From Veillonellaceae bacterium (GTDB lineage Bacteria; Bacillota; Negativicutes; JAAYSF01): 60,334 bases of DNA. This document shows positions 7,917 to 16,027 of this stretch, one piece after another. Under the pieces are notes generated by a model. It ran no database searches, was not told the origin of the DNA, and was given only the letters and a program-made list of their open reading frames with translations. Within the stretch, counting starts at the first letter, position 1; every line of letters starts with the position of its first letter. Where the stretch lies: contig JAAYSF010000042.1 in the NCBI GenBank assembly GCA_012523975.1, positions 1-60,334 on the forward strand. Direction: 5' to 3'. A program made the translations under genes and the position numbers.

Positions 7917-8549
7917 TTAGTTACCTACTTCAGTTAAAATATCAACAACTTCTTGGTCGGAAGTTTGCGAAAAATCCTGATAATATTGGCCGACTGCCAT
8001 AAAGTCATAAGGTTGGATAGGACAGATTACGGTATCAACTTGTTTACTTAAATTAGCTGCTACATCAGGCGGGGCAACCGGGACGGCAATGATAATTTTT
8101 CCGGGTGTCAGGGTTTTAAGCCATTGGACAGCGGCGTAGATGGTGTAACCGGTAGCGATACCGTCGTCGACGAGCACTATGGTTTTACCGCTTACGTTAG
8201 CAATGCGTTCTGTCCCGGTATAGGCAATCAGACGCCGCTTAATTTCCTGGTATTGCTCGCTGACTAGCTCGCTTAGCCTATTATCATCGAGTCCCAGGCG
8301 TTCTGCAGCAGCTTCATCAAGTACGGCGGTGCCATCAGGCATTACTGCCCCGATTGCAACTTCGGGATTAAGGGGATGGCCGATTTTGCGGGTAATTAAA
8401 ACGCCGACACTGAGGCCGAGTTTTTCGGCTATCGGTTGGGCAACGACTATGCCGCCCCGAGGTATTGCCAAAAGATAAGGCTTCTCCAGATTAAGCGCTG
8501 CCAGTTTTTCAGCAAGATTTTCGCCGGCTTCGATCCGGTTTTTAAACAT
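7917..8549 (-). CDS. Phosphoribosyltransferase family protein
   Basis: A 210-residue type I phosphoribosyltransferase-fold protein. The PRPP-binding signature is IVLVDDGIATGYT (about residues 125-137), and the N-terminal AIPRGGIVVAQPIA loop is typical of stand-alone enzymes of this group, often found with dienelactone hydrolase or erythromycin esterase domains in other species. The length suits a single-domain protein. The true substrate is unknown, and several members of this branch have no demonstrated transferase activity. The SD is AGAGGA, about ten bases before the ATG. Confidence 0.85.
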   Translation of the reverse strand: MFKNRIEAGENLAEKLAALNLEKPYLLAIPRGGIVVAQPIAEKLGLSVGVLITRKIGHPLNPEVAIGAVMPDGTAVLDEAAAERLGLDDNRLSELVSEQYQEIKRRLIAYTGTERIANVSGKTIVLVDDGIATGYTIYAAVQWLKTLTPGKIIIAVPVAPPDVAANLSKQVDTVICPIQPYDFMAVGQYYQDFSQTSDQEVVDILTEVGN

Positions 8550-8637
8550 AGCTGTCAGTCCTCTCGCATGGATATGTGAGGCGGTAATTTTCTTAGCCTT
8601 AATTATTAGTGTGCTATGACGGCTAAGCCGCTATACT

Positions 8638-8672
8638 AAAAATCTCTCGTCAACTACTGACGAGAGATTTTT
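8638..8672 (-). terminator. Terminator of the chemoreceptor gene
   Basis: A perfect 15-bp stem (8638-8652 / 8658-8672) with A/T-rich ends, immediately downstream of the leftward chemoreceptor reading frame. Confidence 0.88.
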
Positions 8673-8685
8673 CGCACTATTATGG

Positions 8686-10382
8686 TTAAATTTTAAATTT
8701 GCGTACAATATCATGGAGAGCAACAGCTGATTTGGCGAGCGTATCAGCATTGGCATTGATTTCATGCATGCTGGCCGTCTGCTCTTCGGACGAAGCGGCA
8801 ACTGTTTGGGCATTTGCTGTCGACTGCTGAGCAACAGCACTGATGTTTTCAATCCCAGCTACCATGGATTGTGTTCCCTTAGCGGTTTGGTTTATTGCGG
8901 CGGCAATTTGGCTGATGCCGGCTTTGACGGAATCCAATTTTTCAATTATTGCTTTAAAGCCTTGCTGGGTATGTAGCGTGGTGTCCTTGCCTTTTGCCAC
9001 TTCAAGGCGGGCTTTATCAGCTGAAGCTACTGCGATGGTAATTTCACTACCCATATTGCTGATAATATTAGCAATATCCCGTGTTGCATGGCTGCTTTGC
9101 TCGGCCAGTTTGCGGACTTCTTCGGCTACAACGGCAAAACCGCGTCCGGCTTCGCCGGCTCGAGCAGCCTCAATAGCGGCGTTTAGGGCCAGAAGGTTAG
9201 TCTGACCAGCAATATTACTGATAACATCAATAATACCTTTAATATCCTCGGAGGCTTTGGCAAGCTTAGCTGTAACCTCGGTAATATCGCTCATGGCGTG
9301 GTCAATTGACTCGTTTTGGGCAACAACCTGTCCGAGCATTGCCATGCCTTGATGGGCCTCAGATACAGCCTCTTCACTCCCGGCATTTACCTGGCTAGCG
9401 CTGGCGCTCATTTCTTGGGCTCCCGCGGCTACTTCCTCTAAGGTAGCCGAGATGTTTGTTATATTTGTGGAATTGTGATGAGCAGAGGAGGCAATTTCTT
9501 CAACACTTTTGGCTACTACCTCGACGGCGTTAAGATTTTCGCTTACAGTCGCGCTAAGCTGCTGGCTGCCGCTACCGTTTCACCGCTGTTTTGAAGCTCG
9601 TTGACCATCGCCTTTAATTTATGACGCATGTCAACAATAACCTTTGCCATATCGCCGACTTCGTCATTTAGTGAAGCGTGGATATCGGGGCGGGAAAGAT
9701 CAAGCGCACCTATCGCAGCCAGTTCTTGATAGATAGCAGTAAACCGCTTATTCATCCAGCGACTGAACAGGACGACCAGGACGACAACTAAGGCAATCAT
9801 TAGAAAACTTGCGACAAAAACGGTAGTCTTGATTGAAGCAATGGTATTCTCCAGGCTAAGGACGGTATTTGACATAACCTTACTCTGGTGTTCCGAAAGA
9901 CTGTTAAACTGAGCGTCAGTGTCGGCTACAATCTGGCGGCCTTCGCCAGTATATTTATTGAGATTTGGGTCGTTGGCTTTTTTGGCGGCAATTACTTTAT
10001 CGCCAACGGCAAGATAACTGGTAATTAGCCTTTCCAGTTTAGCGCCTTCCTCCTTAGTTTCCGGAGTATTGCTTTCGTCTTTATACTTCTTAGCAATCTC
10101 GATGCTCTTCTGCATGTCGGCTCGATAGCCCTGTTCATATGCCGAGCCGTCCGGGTAGAGCAAGAACCCCCGCATATTGAGAAGGGCTCTGGTAAAATAC
10201 ATATGCCCGTCTTTTAGGGATACCGAGCGAGCTGCAGTATAGTTGGCCATTGTTTGGGCTTGCTCGCCAACTTTGATTAGATCAAATACGGTGTAACCTA
10301 GTAGTGCGAGTAGGAGAATGGTAACTAGTCCAAACATACTAAATAGTTGGGCAATTAAGGGTATCCGTCGTTTGCTGTCCAT
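8686..10382 (-). pseudogene. Methyl-accepting chemotaxis protein, frame broken (possible one-base read error)
   Basis: Together the two frames encode a receptor of about 565 residues. It has an N-terminal membrane helix (residues 10-30), a periplasmic four-helix-bundle type sensor, a second membrane helix near residue 190, HAMP, and a methyl-accepting signalling domain with the conserved hairpin tip ([20 protein letters not shown]). The upstream frame runs 10382-9543 and ends in SLARL-stop. The downstream frame continues as [12 protein letters not shown]... with no gap in homology. Around 9565-9570 the minus strand reads GCAGCCAGCAG; adding one C (CCC instead of CC) restores a single frame. 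It is either a recent pseudogene or an assembly error. It is followed by a good terminator. Confidence 0.85.
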
Positions 10383-10558
10383 AGGCTAAAACTCCTTTTA
10401 TGTAAAGTGTCTTTAAGATTCGTTATTAGATCGTAAAATCCTGTATAATTAAGCCAGTTCTTACAAAATGAGGACATAGGTCCTAAGGCTCTAGTTTAGA
10501 TCCTTAAAAGCAGGGAATTAGCCACATGATAGAGAAAACATAAGTTCGGGTGAAGAAT

Positions 10559-11716
10559 ATGCAACGCTGGATTATTCATATCGATATGGATGCCTTCTTT
10601 GCGGCAGTTGAGCAGCGCGACAATCCTGAATTCAGAGGTAAACCGGTAATTATCGGCGGTTTAAGCGGCCGCGGGGTAGTCGCAACAGCATCGTACGAGG
10701 CCAGAAAATTTGGCGTGCGGTCGGCTATGCCAATGGTTGAAGCTCGGCGGCGCTGTCCGCAGGGGATGTTTCTGAATTGTAATCATAATAAATATAGCGC
10801 TGTTTCCCAAGAGATTATGGCAATTCTGAGTGACTTTTCGCCGCTTATCGAGCCGTTGTCGCTAGATGAAGCCTTCTTGGATATGACGGGAACCGAGTGG
10901 TTGTTTCCTGATATAGTAGATGCGGCGAAGCAAATAAAAGCCCGCATAAAAGCCGAGGTCGGTCTGGTAGCCTCGGCCGGAATAGCGCCTAATAAATTTT
11001 TGGCTAAATTAGCGTCAGATTTAAAAAAGCCAGACGGATTATATATTATAAGGCCGGGTGAAGAACAAACCGCTATCGCTCACTTGCCGGTTGGCAGGCT
11101 GTGGGGCGTTGGCGAGGCGACGGCCAGCATTCTCACCAAACTGGGGATAGCTACCATCGGCCAATTAGCCCAAACCGACTTGAGCGTACTCAGGAAACAT
11201 TGCGGCAATTTTGCCGCTGACCTTCAAAGGCTGGCGCACGGTATCGATAACCGGCCGGTTATTGCCGAACAAGAGCCTAAATCAATCGGCAAGGAAACAA
11301 CCTATGATACCGATTTGGTAAGTCCCAAGCAAGTTGAAGCGGAACTTCTCCGTTTAGCCGAAAAGGTGGGGTGGCGGCTGAGGCGTTACGGCTATGCGGC
11401 GCGGACTATTACGGTAAAGATTCGCTTTGCATCGTTTCGCACGATTACGCGCAGTAAAACATTGGCTGATCCAACTAATTTCGATGACGTGATATTTTCG
11501 GTTGCCCAGGAAATTTGGCATAATACGACCATGACCGAAGGAGTACGATTAATAGGAATAACCGCAGCCAACCTTCAGGCCGGCTGCGGTCAAATGTCAT
11601 TATTCAGCGAGGAAAATGATAAGCGTCAAGCCATCTATCAAACGGTAGATAAGCTTAAAGCCAAGTTCGGTGAAACTATTATTACTAAAGGCCGGATAAA
11701 TCGGGACGAAGGTTAG
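10559..11716 (+). CDS. dinB: DNA polymerase IV (Y family)
   Basis: A translesion DNA polymerase of 385 residues. The catalytic palm motif IHIDMDAFFAAVEQR is at the N-terminus, the second acidic motif LSLDEAFLDMT is near residue 105, then helix-hairpin-helix and little-finger domains. It lacks the beta-clamp motif variants that I could identify with certainty. Two starts are possible: GTG at 10550, or ATG at 10559 with GGTGA about seven bases upstream. The family's usual beginning (MxRWIIHIDMD) favours 10559. It is divergent from the chemoreceptor gene and overlaps the stop of the convergent DUF1450 gene by 4 bases. I saw no LexA-type CGAAC-N4-GTTCG box upstream. Confidence 0.95.
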   Translation: MQRWIIHIDMDAFFAAVEQRDNPEFRGKPVIIGGLSGRGVVATASYEARKFGVRSAMPMVEARRRCPQGMFLNCNHNKYSAVSQEIMAILSDFSPLIEPLSLDEAFLDMTGTEWLFPDIVDAAKQIKARIKAEVGLVASAGIAPNKFLAKLASDLKKPDGLYIIRPGEEQTAIAHLPVGRLWGVGEATASILTKLGIATIGQLAQTDLSVLRKHCGNFAADLQRLAHGIDNRPVIAEQEPKSIGKETTYDTDLVSPKQVEAELLRLAEKVGWRLRRYGYAARTITVKIRFASFRTITRSKTLADPTNFDDVIFSVAQEIWHNTTMTEGVRLIGITAANLQAGCGQMSLFSEENDKRQAIYQTVDKLKAKFGETIITKGRINRDEG

Positions 11717-11958
11717 CGGTCTATGGCAGATTTCTTTTCGCCAATGATGTTTTTGATTCTTTCAAACAAAGCGTGGGTGGTATCCGCCGTTACTAAAGTA
11801 TCGTTAGCTACCGCGATAAAGCTTTCGGCACAGTCGCCGCACTCGCCGAGGCACGGTTCGACGGCAATATCAACATTGGTAAATTCAGTTTTTGTCTTTT
11901 CAACCAGCTGCGGCATATCGTCGCGCATGTTGTTCTCACAAAAGCGAAGTGTGTTCAT
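11713..11958 (-). CDS. DUF1450 family small protein
   Basis: An 81-residue cytoplasmic protein with two closely spaced cysteines in CLGECGDCAESF, which matches the YuzB-like DUF1450 family of Bacillota. The function is unknown; the Cys motif suggests metal or Fe-S binding, which is inference. The ATG has AGGAGGT upstream (minus strand, about 11966-11972). Its stop overlaps the dinB stop tail-to-tail, so there is no room for a terminator between them. It is probably co-transcribed with the YkuS-like gene 26 bases upstream. Confidence 0.82.
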   Translation of the reverse strand: MNTLRFCENNMRDDMPQLVEKTKTEFTNVDIAVEPCLGECGDCAESFIAVANDTLVTADTTHALFERIKNIIGEKKSAIDR

Positions 11959-11984
11959 TAAAAGACCTCCTAGTTTGGTTTTAG

Positions 11985-12311
11985 TCAGCTATGACTGTGG
12001 TGATGTCGCCGCAAGTGACGGTCAAGGGAATCGCGGACTTGATCGGGGCCCATGCCGGTAATGTTAATTCTTACGGGTGAGGATAGTTCATCACAAAAGT
12101 CGTGGCGAATGTTGCCAAGGCTAATATCGACTCTTTCGGTAAAACTAGAGTATGTGGCTAGAATATCAGGATGGTAGCCTGTACATAAAACGGCGTCGAC
12201 CTTAGTACCGGGACGTTCTGCGGTAGAATAATCGACTACTTTGTAGCCTTGTTCAGTTAAATATTTAGCAAGTGCTCCCGAGGCAGAATGTAAGGCAATT
12301 ACTTTCGGCAT
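11985..12311 (-). CDS. YkuS/UPF0180-like small protein
   Basis: A 108-residue protein. The N-terminal half (ALAKYLTEQGYKVVDY followed by VDAVLCTGYHPDIL) follows the UPF0180/YkuS pattern of a small Rossmann-like fold. The C-terminal part, about 40 residues, is additional to typical YkuS proteins (about 80 residues) and ends in a His-rich tail (RHHHSHS), a possible metal-binding tail. It pairs with the DUF1450 gene downstream in a two-gene unit of unknown function. Confidence 0.7.
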   Translation of the reverse strand: MPKVIALHSASGALAKYLTEQGYKVVDYSTAERPGTKVDAVLCTGYHPDILATYSSFTERVDISLGNIRHDFCDELSSPVRINITGMGPDQVRDSLDRHLRRHHHSHS

Positions 12312-12415
12312 AGTGTTCCTTTCCAGCGTATAGCTTTACTCATTAGTAGTAATAGTATGCCCGTTCTGGGAAAAGTTTAGCGGTATTATGCTGAATTTTA
12401 TCCGACGACCAAGAC

Positions 12416-12454
12416 GCTGTAAAACTCCTATCTTATTAAGTAGGAGTTAACAGC
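12416..12454 (+). promoter_or_regulatory. Inverted repeat in the leader of the M20 peptidase gene
   Basis: GCTGT + AACTCCTA (12416-12430) pairs with TAGGAGTT + ACAGC (12441-12454) across a 10-nt loop. No T-tract follows on the plus strand, so it is more likely an operator or leader hairpin than a terminator. It lies about 100 bases before the peptidase start. Confidence 0.45.
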
Positions 12455-12549
12455 ATTAAGTCCCCGGATAATTTCGACTAGAATTCAGTGGTGTTAAAGC
12501 GCCATCTAGATTAAGTTTCTATTTATCAATTTAATAGCGGAGGTGTGTT

Positions 12550-13680
12550 ATGATCAACCGTAAACGAATGTTGGACGAATTTTTTGAGCTGGTTCAAATA
12601 ACCTGCACCAGCGGCAAAGAGCGGGAGGTAGCAGACTTAGTCAAGCAGCGGTTGGAGGATTTAGGACTTGAGGTAACTGAAGATAAGGCCGGTGAAAAAA
12701 TAGGGGGGAATACCGGCAATATTCTAGGATACCTAAAAGGGACTGCCGCCGGCGCGCCGGTGATAATGCTAAGCGCTCATTTAGATAGTGTTGAGCCATG
12801 CAGCGGCGTTAAACCGCAGCTGAAAGACGGGGTAATTACTTCGGCCGGTGATACAATTTTAGGTTCAGATGATAAGGCCGGAGTGGCATCAATATTGGAG
12901 GCTTTACGGATTGTTACCGAAAAGCAAATACCGCATGGTGATGTGCAAGTTGTTTTTACTGTTCAGGAAGAAAGCGGACTATGCGGGTCTAAAAATATTG
13001 ACCGCGAATGGATTAAGGCTGATTTTGCTTATGCGCTTGATTCAAGCGGCGAGCCCGGCAAGATTATTATTAAGGCTCCGGGGGAAAACACAATTAAGGT
13101 TACCGTCAAAGGTAAAACTGCCCACGCCGGTATCGCTCCTGAAGAAGGCATAAATGCCATAGTAGTCGCCGGCAAGGCTTTGGCTCAACTCAAACAGGGG
13201 CGGCTTGATGAGGAAACAACGGCTAATGTCGGCATAATAAAAGGCGGCCAGGCAACCAATGTTGTACCTGACCGGGTGGAGATTGTCTGCGAGGCTCGCA
13301 GTCATAATATGGACAAATTACAAAAGGTCACTCAGGATATGAAAGCGACTTTTGAGCGAGTAGCCCAAGAAAATGGCGCCAAAGCAGAAGTTGAAATCAT
13401 TGAGGACTTCGTGGCCTACGCCTTGAAGGAAGATTCGCAGCCGGTAGCCTTGGCGGTCAAAGCGGCTGCAAGCATCAACCTTAAGCCCCAGCTTGAAGCG
13501 ACAGGTGGCGGCAGTGATGCCAATGTGTTTAACAGTTTTGGAATACCAACAGCCGTAATGGGCATGGGCATGAGCAAGGTGCATACAACTGAGGAATATA
13601 TTAAGGAAGAAGAATTATACCAAGGGGCCGAACTTGCAGTAGCCTTAATTAAGGCGGCCGCCGAAACTAATAAGGCATAA
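12550..13680 (+). CDS. M20 family peptidase, PepT-like
   Basis: A 376-residue cytoplasmic di-zinc aminopeptidase, close to the tripeptidase T-like/YqjE group. Metal ligands are visible in order: His in LSAHLDSVEP (about residue 78), bridging Asp in ILGSDDKAG, the catalytic Glu pair in VQEESGLCGS, Asp in FAYALDSSGEPG and His near the C-terminus in MSKVHTTEEYI. The dimerisation domain lies between residues about 180 and 295 (KTAHAGIAPEEGINA). The ATG is preceded by GGAGGTG. Monocistronic; it likely recycles short peptides. Confidence 0.93.
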   Translation: MINRKRMLDEFFELVQITCTSGKEREVADLVKQRLEDLGLEVTEDKAGEKIGGNTGNILGYLKGTAAGAPVIMLSAHLDSVEPCSGVKPQLKDGVITSAGDTILGSDDKAGVASILEALRIVTEKQIPHGDVQVVFTVQEESGLCGSKNIDREWIKADFAYALDSSGEPGKIIIKAPGENTIKVTVKGKTAHAGIAPEEGINAIVVAGKALAQLKQGRLDEETTANVGIIKGGQATNVVPDRVEIVCEARSHNMDKLQKVTQDMKATFERVAQENGAKAEVEIIEDFVAYALKEDSQPVALAVKAAASINLKPQLEATGGGSDANVFNSFGIPTAVMGMGMSKVHTTEEYIKEEELYQGAELAVALIKAAAETNKA

Positions 13681-13718
13681 ATAGTAATCTTCCCCAAGAT
13701 GCCAACAATGAGCATAGC

Positions 13719-14789
13719 TTACAAGATGGATTTTTTCCTAAGTAAGCGGCACAATTGATATACCAAACCAGTATAAATCCCGCCGGTTTCCAAAAGCGCA
13801 GCACGGATGGCCTGTTCAGCGGGGCGTTCGGTTTTCGGATCGGAAAGATACATTGCCAATAGTCCGTGAATGATAGTTGTTGTGAATATTGGTTCGGGGA
13901 TATACTCAGCCTGCGCCAAAGCCTGCTTGGTAAAAAGTTCTAGGCGGGTTAGCGTTTCTTGGTGGTCTTTATAGTAAGCAACAAAATTAAGATCGCCGTT
14001 CGCCAGGTCTTCGGCAGCATCAATAAAATAGTCGAGCAGAATGTGGAGCCCGTTAATCCAAGGGAAATAGGCGCTGGCAAACTTGGCAGCATCGGAAGGT
14101 TTAAGATTGGGATCGCTGGCGGCGGCGCACAACATAAACATCCCTAAAGTAGAGCCAGTGGCTGCCGCAAACTCCCAATTGCTGATTTCAGGATAGTTTC
14201 TAAGGTAAGGGTCTATCCAGGTCTTCATCTTGTCCTCCCGGATAGCAAGGTCAAGGTGTTTATAGGTCTGTAATTCACTATATAAAGAAGCAAATTTTAA
14301 CGCGTCAGCCTTTACTAGGTGATAGGAAGGCAGCTTAGCTACTTCTTGACGGCAAGTTTTTATAAGTTCTTTAAGATAACCGCCATCATCTTTAAAGGGG
14401 TAAAACCGGTAGTAGTCATTATCACGACTGCCCGGGTCGAGTGCATCGGTCATGGCCAGATGAAGCTGGCGAAATGCCAGTTCATCGGCAACGCCGGCCC
14501 GGTCACATAGATTGTCAAGATAGTCGCTGATGGTCTGAAGGGCAACGACTAGCCGTACGAAATCCGGAGTTGATACTCCGCGGTATAAACTATAGACGCT
14601 GCCGCCCTGACAATGAAACTTTTTATCCCTGATGCTGGCAAGAGCCTGTTCGCGCAGTTCATGACAGCCATTTTGTTCGGCGTAATGGCGCCAATGGGCA
14701 AGCTCGGCGTTCACCAAGGGGAATACTTGACGGACAAACTTTGTTATCAAGCTCAAACTAGCAGCAGAGTTTTTAAGTGAAGCAAACAT
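13719..14789 (-). CDS. ytpB: DUF2600 family, YtpB-like large terpene synthase
   Basis: A 356-residue, mostly helical protein of the DUF2600 family. The characterised member, B. subtilis YtpB, converts a heptaprenyl diphosphate into tetraprenyl-beta-curcumene (class IB terpene cyclase). The diagnostic Asp-rich motifs are present: DYLDNLCDR (about residue 90) and DYFIDAAED (about residue 250). Length and conserved SLYRGVSTPDFVRLVVALQ segment match. The ATG has AGGAGG upstream. No squalene-hopene-type cyclase or prenyl synthase gene lies nearby, so the final product is unknown. It stands alone as a single transcription unit. Confidence 0.85.
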   Translation of the reverse strand: MFASLKNSAASLSLITKFVRQVFPLVNAELAHWRHYAEQNGCHELREQALASIRDKKFHCQGGSVYSLYRGVSTPDFVRLVVALQTISDYLDNLCDRAGVADELAFRQLHLAMTDALDPGSRDNDYYRFYPFKDDGGYLKELIKTCRQEVAKLPSYHLVKADALKFASLYSELQTYKHLDLAIREDKMKTWIDPYLRNYPEISNWEFAAATGSTLGMFMLCAAASDPNLKPSDAAKFASAYFPWINGLHILLDYFIDAAEDLANGDLNFVAYYKDHQETLTRLELFTKQALAQAEYIPEPIFTTTIIHGLLAMYLSDPKTERPAEQAIRAALLETGGIYTGLVYQLCRLLRKKSIL

Positions 14790-14909
14790 GGCGGCCTCCT
14801 AATTTTTCTATATACCTTTATTTTACCCCGTTACCAGTATAATGCAAACATACTACCAATTGTTCCTGTTCCTAAACAACCTCATATTACCATAAAAACC
14901 AACTCGTAC

Positions 14910-14939
14910 TTGCGTTGGAACTGTTCTGCTTGTTATAAT
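14910..14939 (+). promoter_or_regulatory. Promoter of the 95-residue protein gene
   Basis: TTGCGT (14910-14915), an 18-nt spacer and a perfect TATAAT (14934-14939), about 50 bases before the start codon. Confidence 0.6.
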
Positions 14940-14991
14940 GAGTTCATATGAGAATTTTTAGCCGTTCTATTTTGTAAAGGTGGGTGTACTT

Positions 14992-15279
14992 ATGGCAGAT
15001 GTATATCGCGTAGCTGTTCATTATGGCAATGACAATGGTTTTGTTGAATACAACCTTGAAACTAAGACGATTAAAGTTAAACTAGCTAATGATGCTAAAC
15101 GTCGCGAGGCTGAGGAGTATCTGGCCAAGGAACATACTATCGCCGTTGCGGGCGCGGATATTCGTGATTTTGAAGCTCGACAGGTTATAGCGTCGCAAGA
15201 TGTTGAAAGCTTTAAGCTAGCGCTTACCCGGATGTGGGAAGCCACTGACGTTCATGTTGACTGGAGCCGTCCGGCTTAG
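14992..15279 (+). CDS. Small conserved protein of unknown function
   Basis: A 95-residue soluble protein, charged, with predicted strand-strand-helix order (YRVAVHYG, VEYNLETKTIKVKL, then a Lys/Glu-rich helix) and a C-terminal helix ending in VDWSRPA. I do not recognise the family. The start is the ATG at 14992 with AAAGGTGG eight bases upstream; an in-frame GTG at 14980 is part of that SD. It has its own promoter and strong terminator, so it is a monocistronic gene next to the DnaA-box cluster. Confidence 0.75.
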   Translation: MADVYRVAVHYGNDNGFVEYNLETKTIKVKLANDAKRREAEEYLAKEHTIAVAGADIRDFEARQVIASQDVESFKLALTRMWEATDVHVDWSRPA

Positions 15280-15291
15280 CTGGCGATTTAT

Positions 15292-15325
15292 AAAGATACC
15301 TAGTCCAAAAGGACTAGGTATCTTT
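15292..15325 (+). terminator. Terminator of the 95-residue protein gene
   Basis: A perfect 15-bp stem with AAAA loop (15292-15306 / 15311-15325) followed by ATTTCC. Confidence 0.88.
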
Positions 15326-15377
15326 ATTTCCATGGCACACACCTCACGAAAGGCTTATTAGTATTCCGCACAACCGT

Positions 15378-15621
15378 TGTGGATAAGTTTACGCGGTAAA
15401 CTGCCGCAATAGGGGCTTCCTATCAGCCAGAAGGCCTAGGACAGGAGTCTTATCCACAAAAGTATCCACAAAAACCACTTATCTGTGGATAAGTTAACAA
15501 TTCCATCGTGGATATTGTGGAAAAATCCTGTGAAAACCGATAAAAGTTAGTCACTGGCTGTGGATAAAATTGTGGAAATGTCGGTAAATCATTTTCGTTG
15601 CGGTATTTTCGTTGTGGATAG
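15378..15621. other. DnaA-box cluster
   Basis: Four perfect DnaA boxes (TTATCCACA or its complement TGTGGATAA) lie at 15378-15386, 15450-15458, 15484-15492 and 15559-15567. Near-matches with one difference are at 15462-15470, 15516-15524 and 15613-15621, and weaker ones at 15507-15515 and 15571-15579. Boxes occur on both strands. The 245-bp block has no gene and is followed by an AT-rich stretch (15622-15720). Such density is typical of replication origins or of DnaA-titrating/regulatory clusters. No dnaA, dnaN, rpmH or gyrase gene is present in the window. Confidence 0.85.
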
Positions 15622-15662
15622 GCTGTTGATTATAACCAAGTTACATTAGAACAAGTTAATGC

Positions 15663-15691
15663 TTGACTTTAAATAGTGGGTGTGATAAAAT
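15663..15691 (+). promoter_or_regulatory. Promoter of tRNA-Arg(ACG)
   Basis: TTGACT (15663-15668), 17-nt spacer, TAAAAT (15686-15691), about 30 bases before the mature tRNA. Confidence 0.75.
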
Positions 15692-15719
15692 GCTTTTTGT
15701 TCACCAAATAAATATATAT

Positions 15720-15796
15720 GACTCCGTAGCTCAGCTGGATAGAGCGTTTGACTACGAATCAAAAGGTCGCAGGTTCGAATCCTGCCGGGGTCGCCA
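15720..15796 (+). tRNA. tRNA-Arg (anticodon ACG), CCA encoded
   Basis: A 77-nt cloverleaf. Acceptor stem GACTCCG/CGGGGTC (one G-U pair), D-arm GTAGCTCAGCTGGATAGAGC, anticodon loop CTACGAA giving ACG, T-arm with GGTTCGAATCC, discriminator G and an encoded CCA end. Confidence 0.97.
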
Positions 15797-15805
15797 TTGA
15801 TATTT

Positions 15806-15840
15806 AAGAGCTTTACGAGGTTTTCGTAAAGCTCTTTTTT
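15806..15840 (+). terminator. tRNA-Arg terminator
   Basis: A 13-bp stem (15806-15818 / 15824-15836) followed by T residues, ten bases after the tRNA CCA end. The stretch from here to 16027 holds only a candidate promoter (TTCACC, 18-nt spacer, TATAAT around 15950-15980) for the glycan cluster. Confidence 0.9.
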
Positions 15841-16027
15841 CGTTTTCATAGCAGTTTTATAAAAAAAGAAATAACCGTCCTCCGGCGGCCCTTATAAGTC
15901 TTTATGGTAAAAGTTACACGCTAGCGGTTTTTTTAGTCTCCATAAGTATATTCACCGATAAAATTAAGGGTACATATAATAGCATAAGAAGATCACTTCA
16001 CTATTTCCGGCCAAAGGAGTTAGTATT

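Noticed and set aside
9540-9600. Programmed ribosomal frameshift in the MCP gene
   Set aside because: No slippery heptamer or downstream stimulatory structure is evident; a one-base loss explains it better.
10440-10550. Search for a LexA/SOS box upstream of dinB
   Set aside because: No CGAAC-N4-GTTCG-like site is visible, so no SOS control is claimed.
15378-15621. Annotating the DnaA-box cluster outright as oriC
   Set aside because: No origin-linked gene is in the window and GC skew could not be computed; kept as a finding with alternatives.
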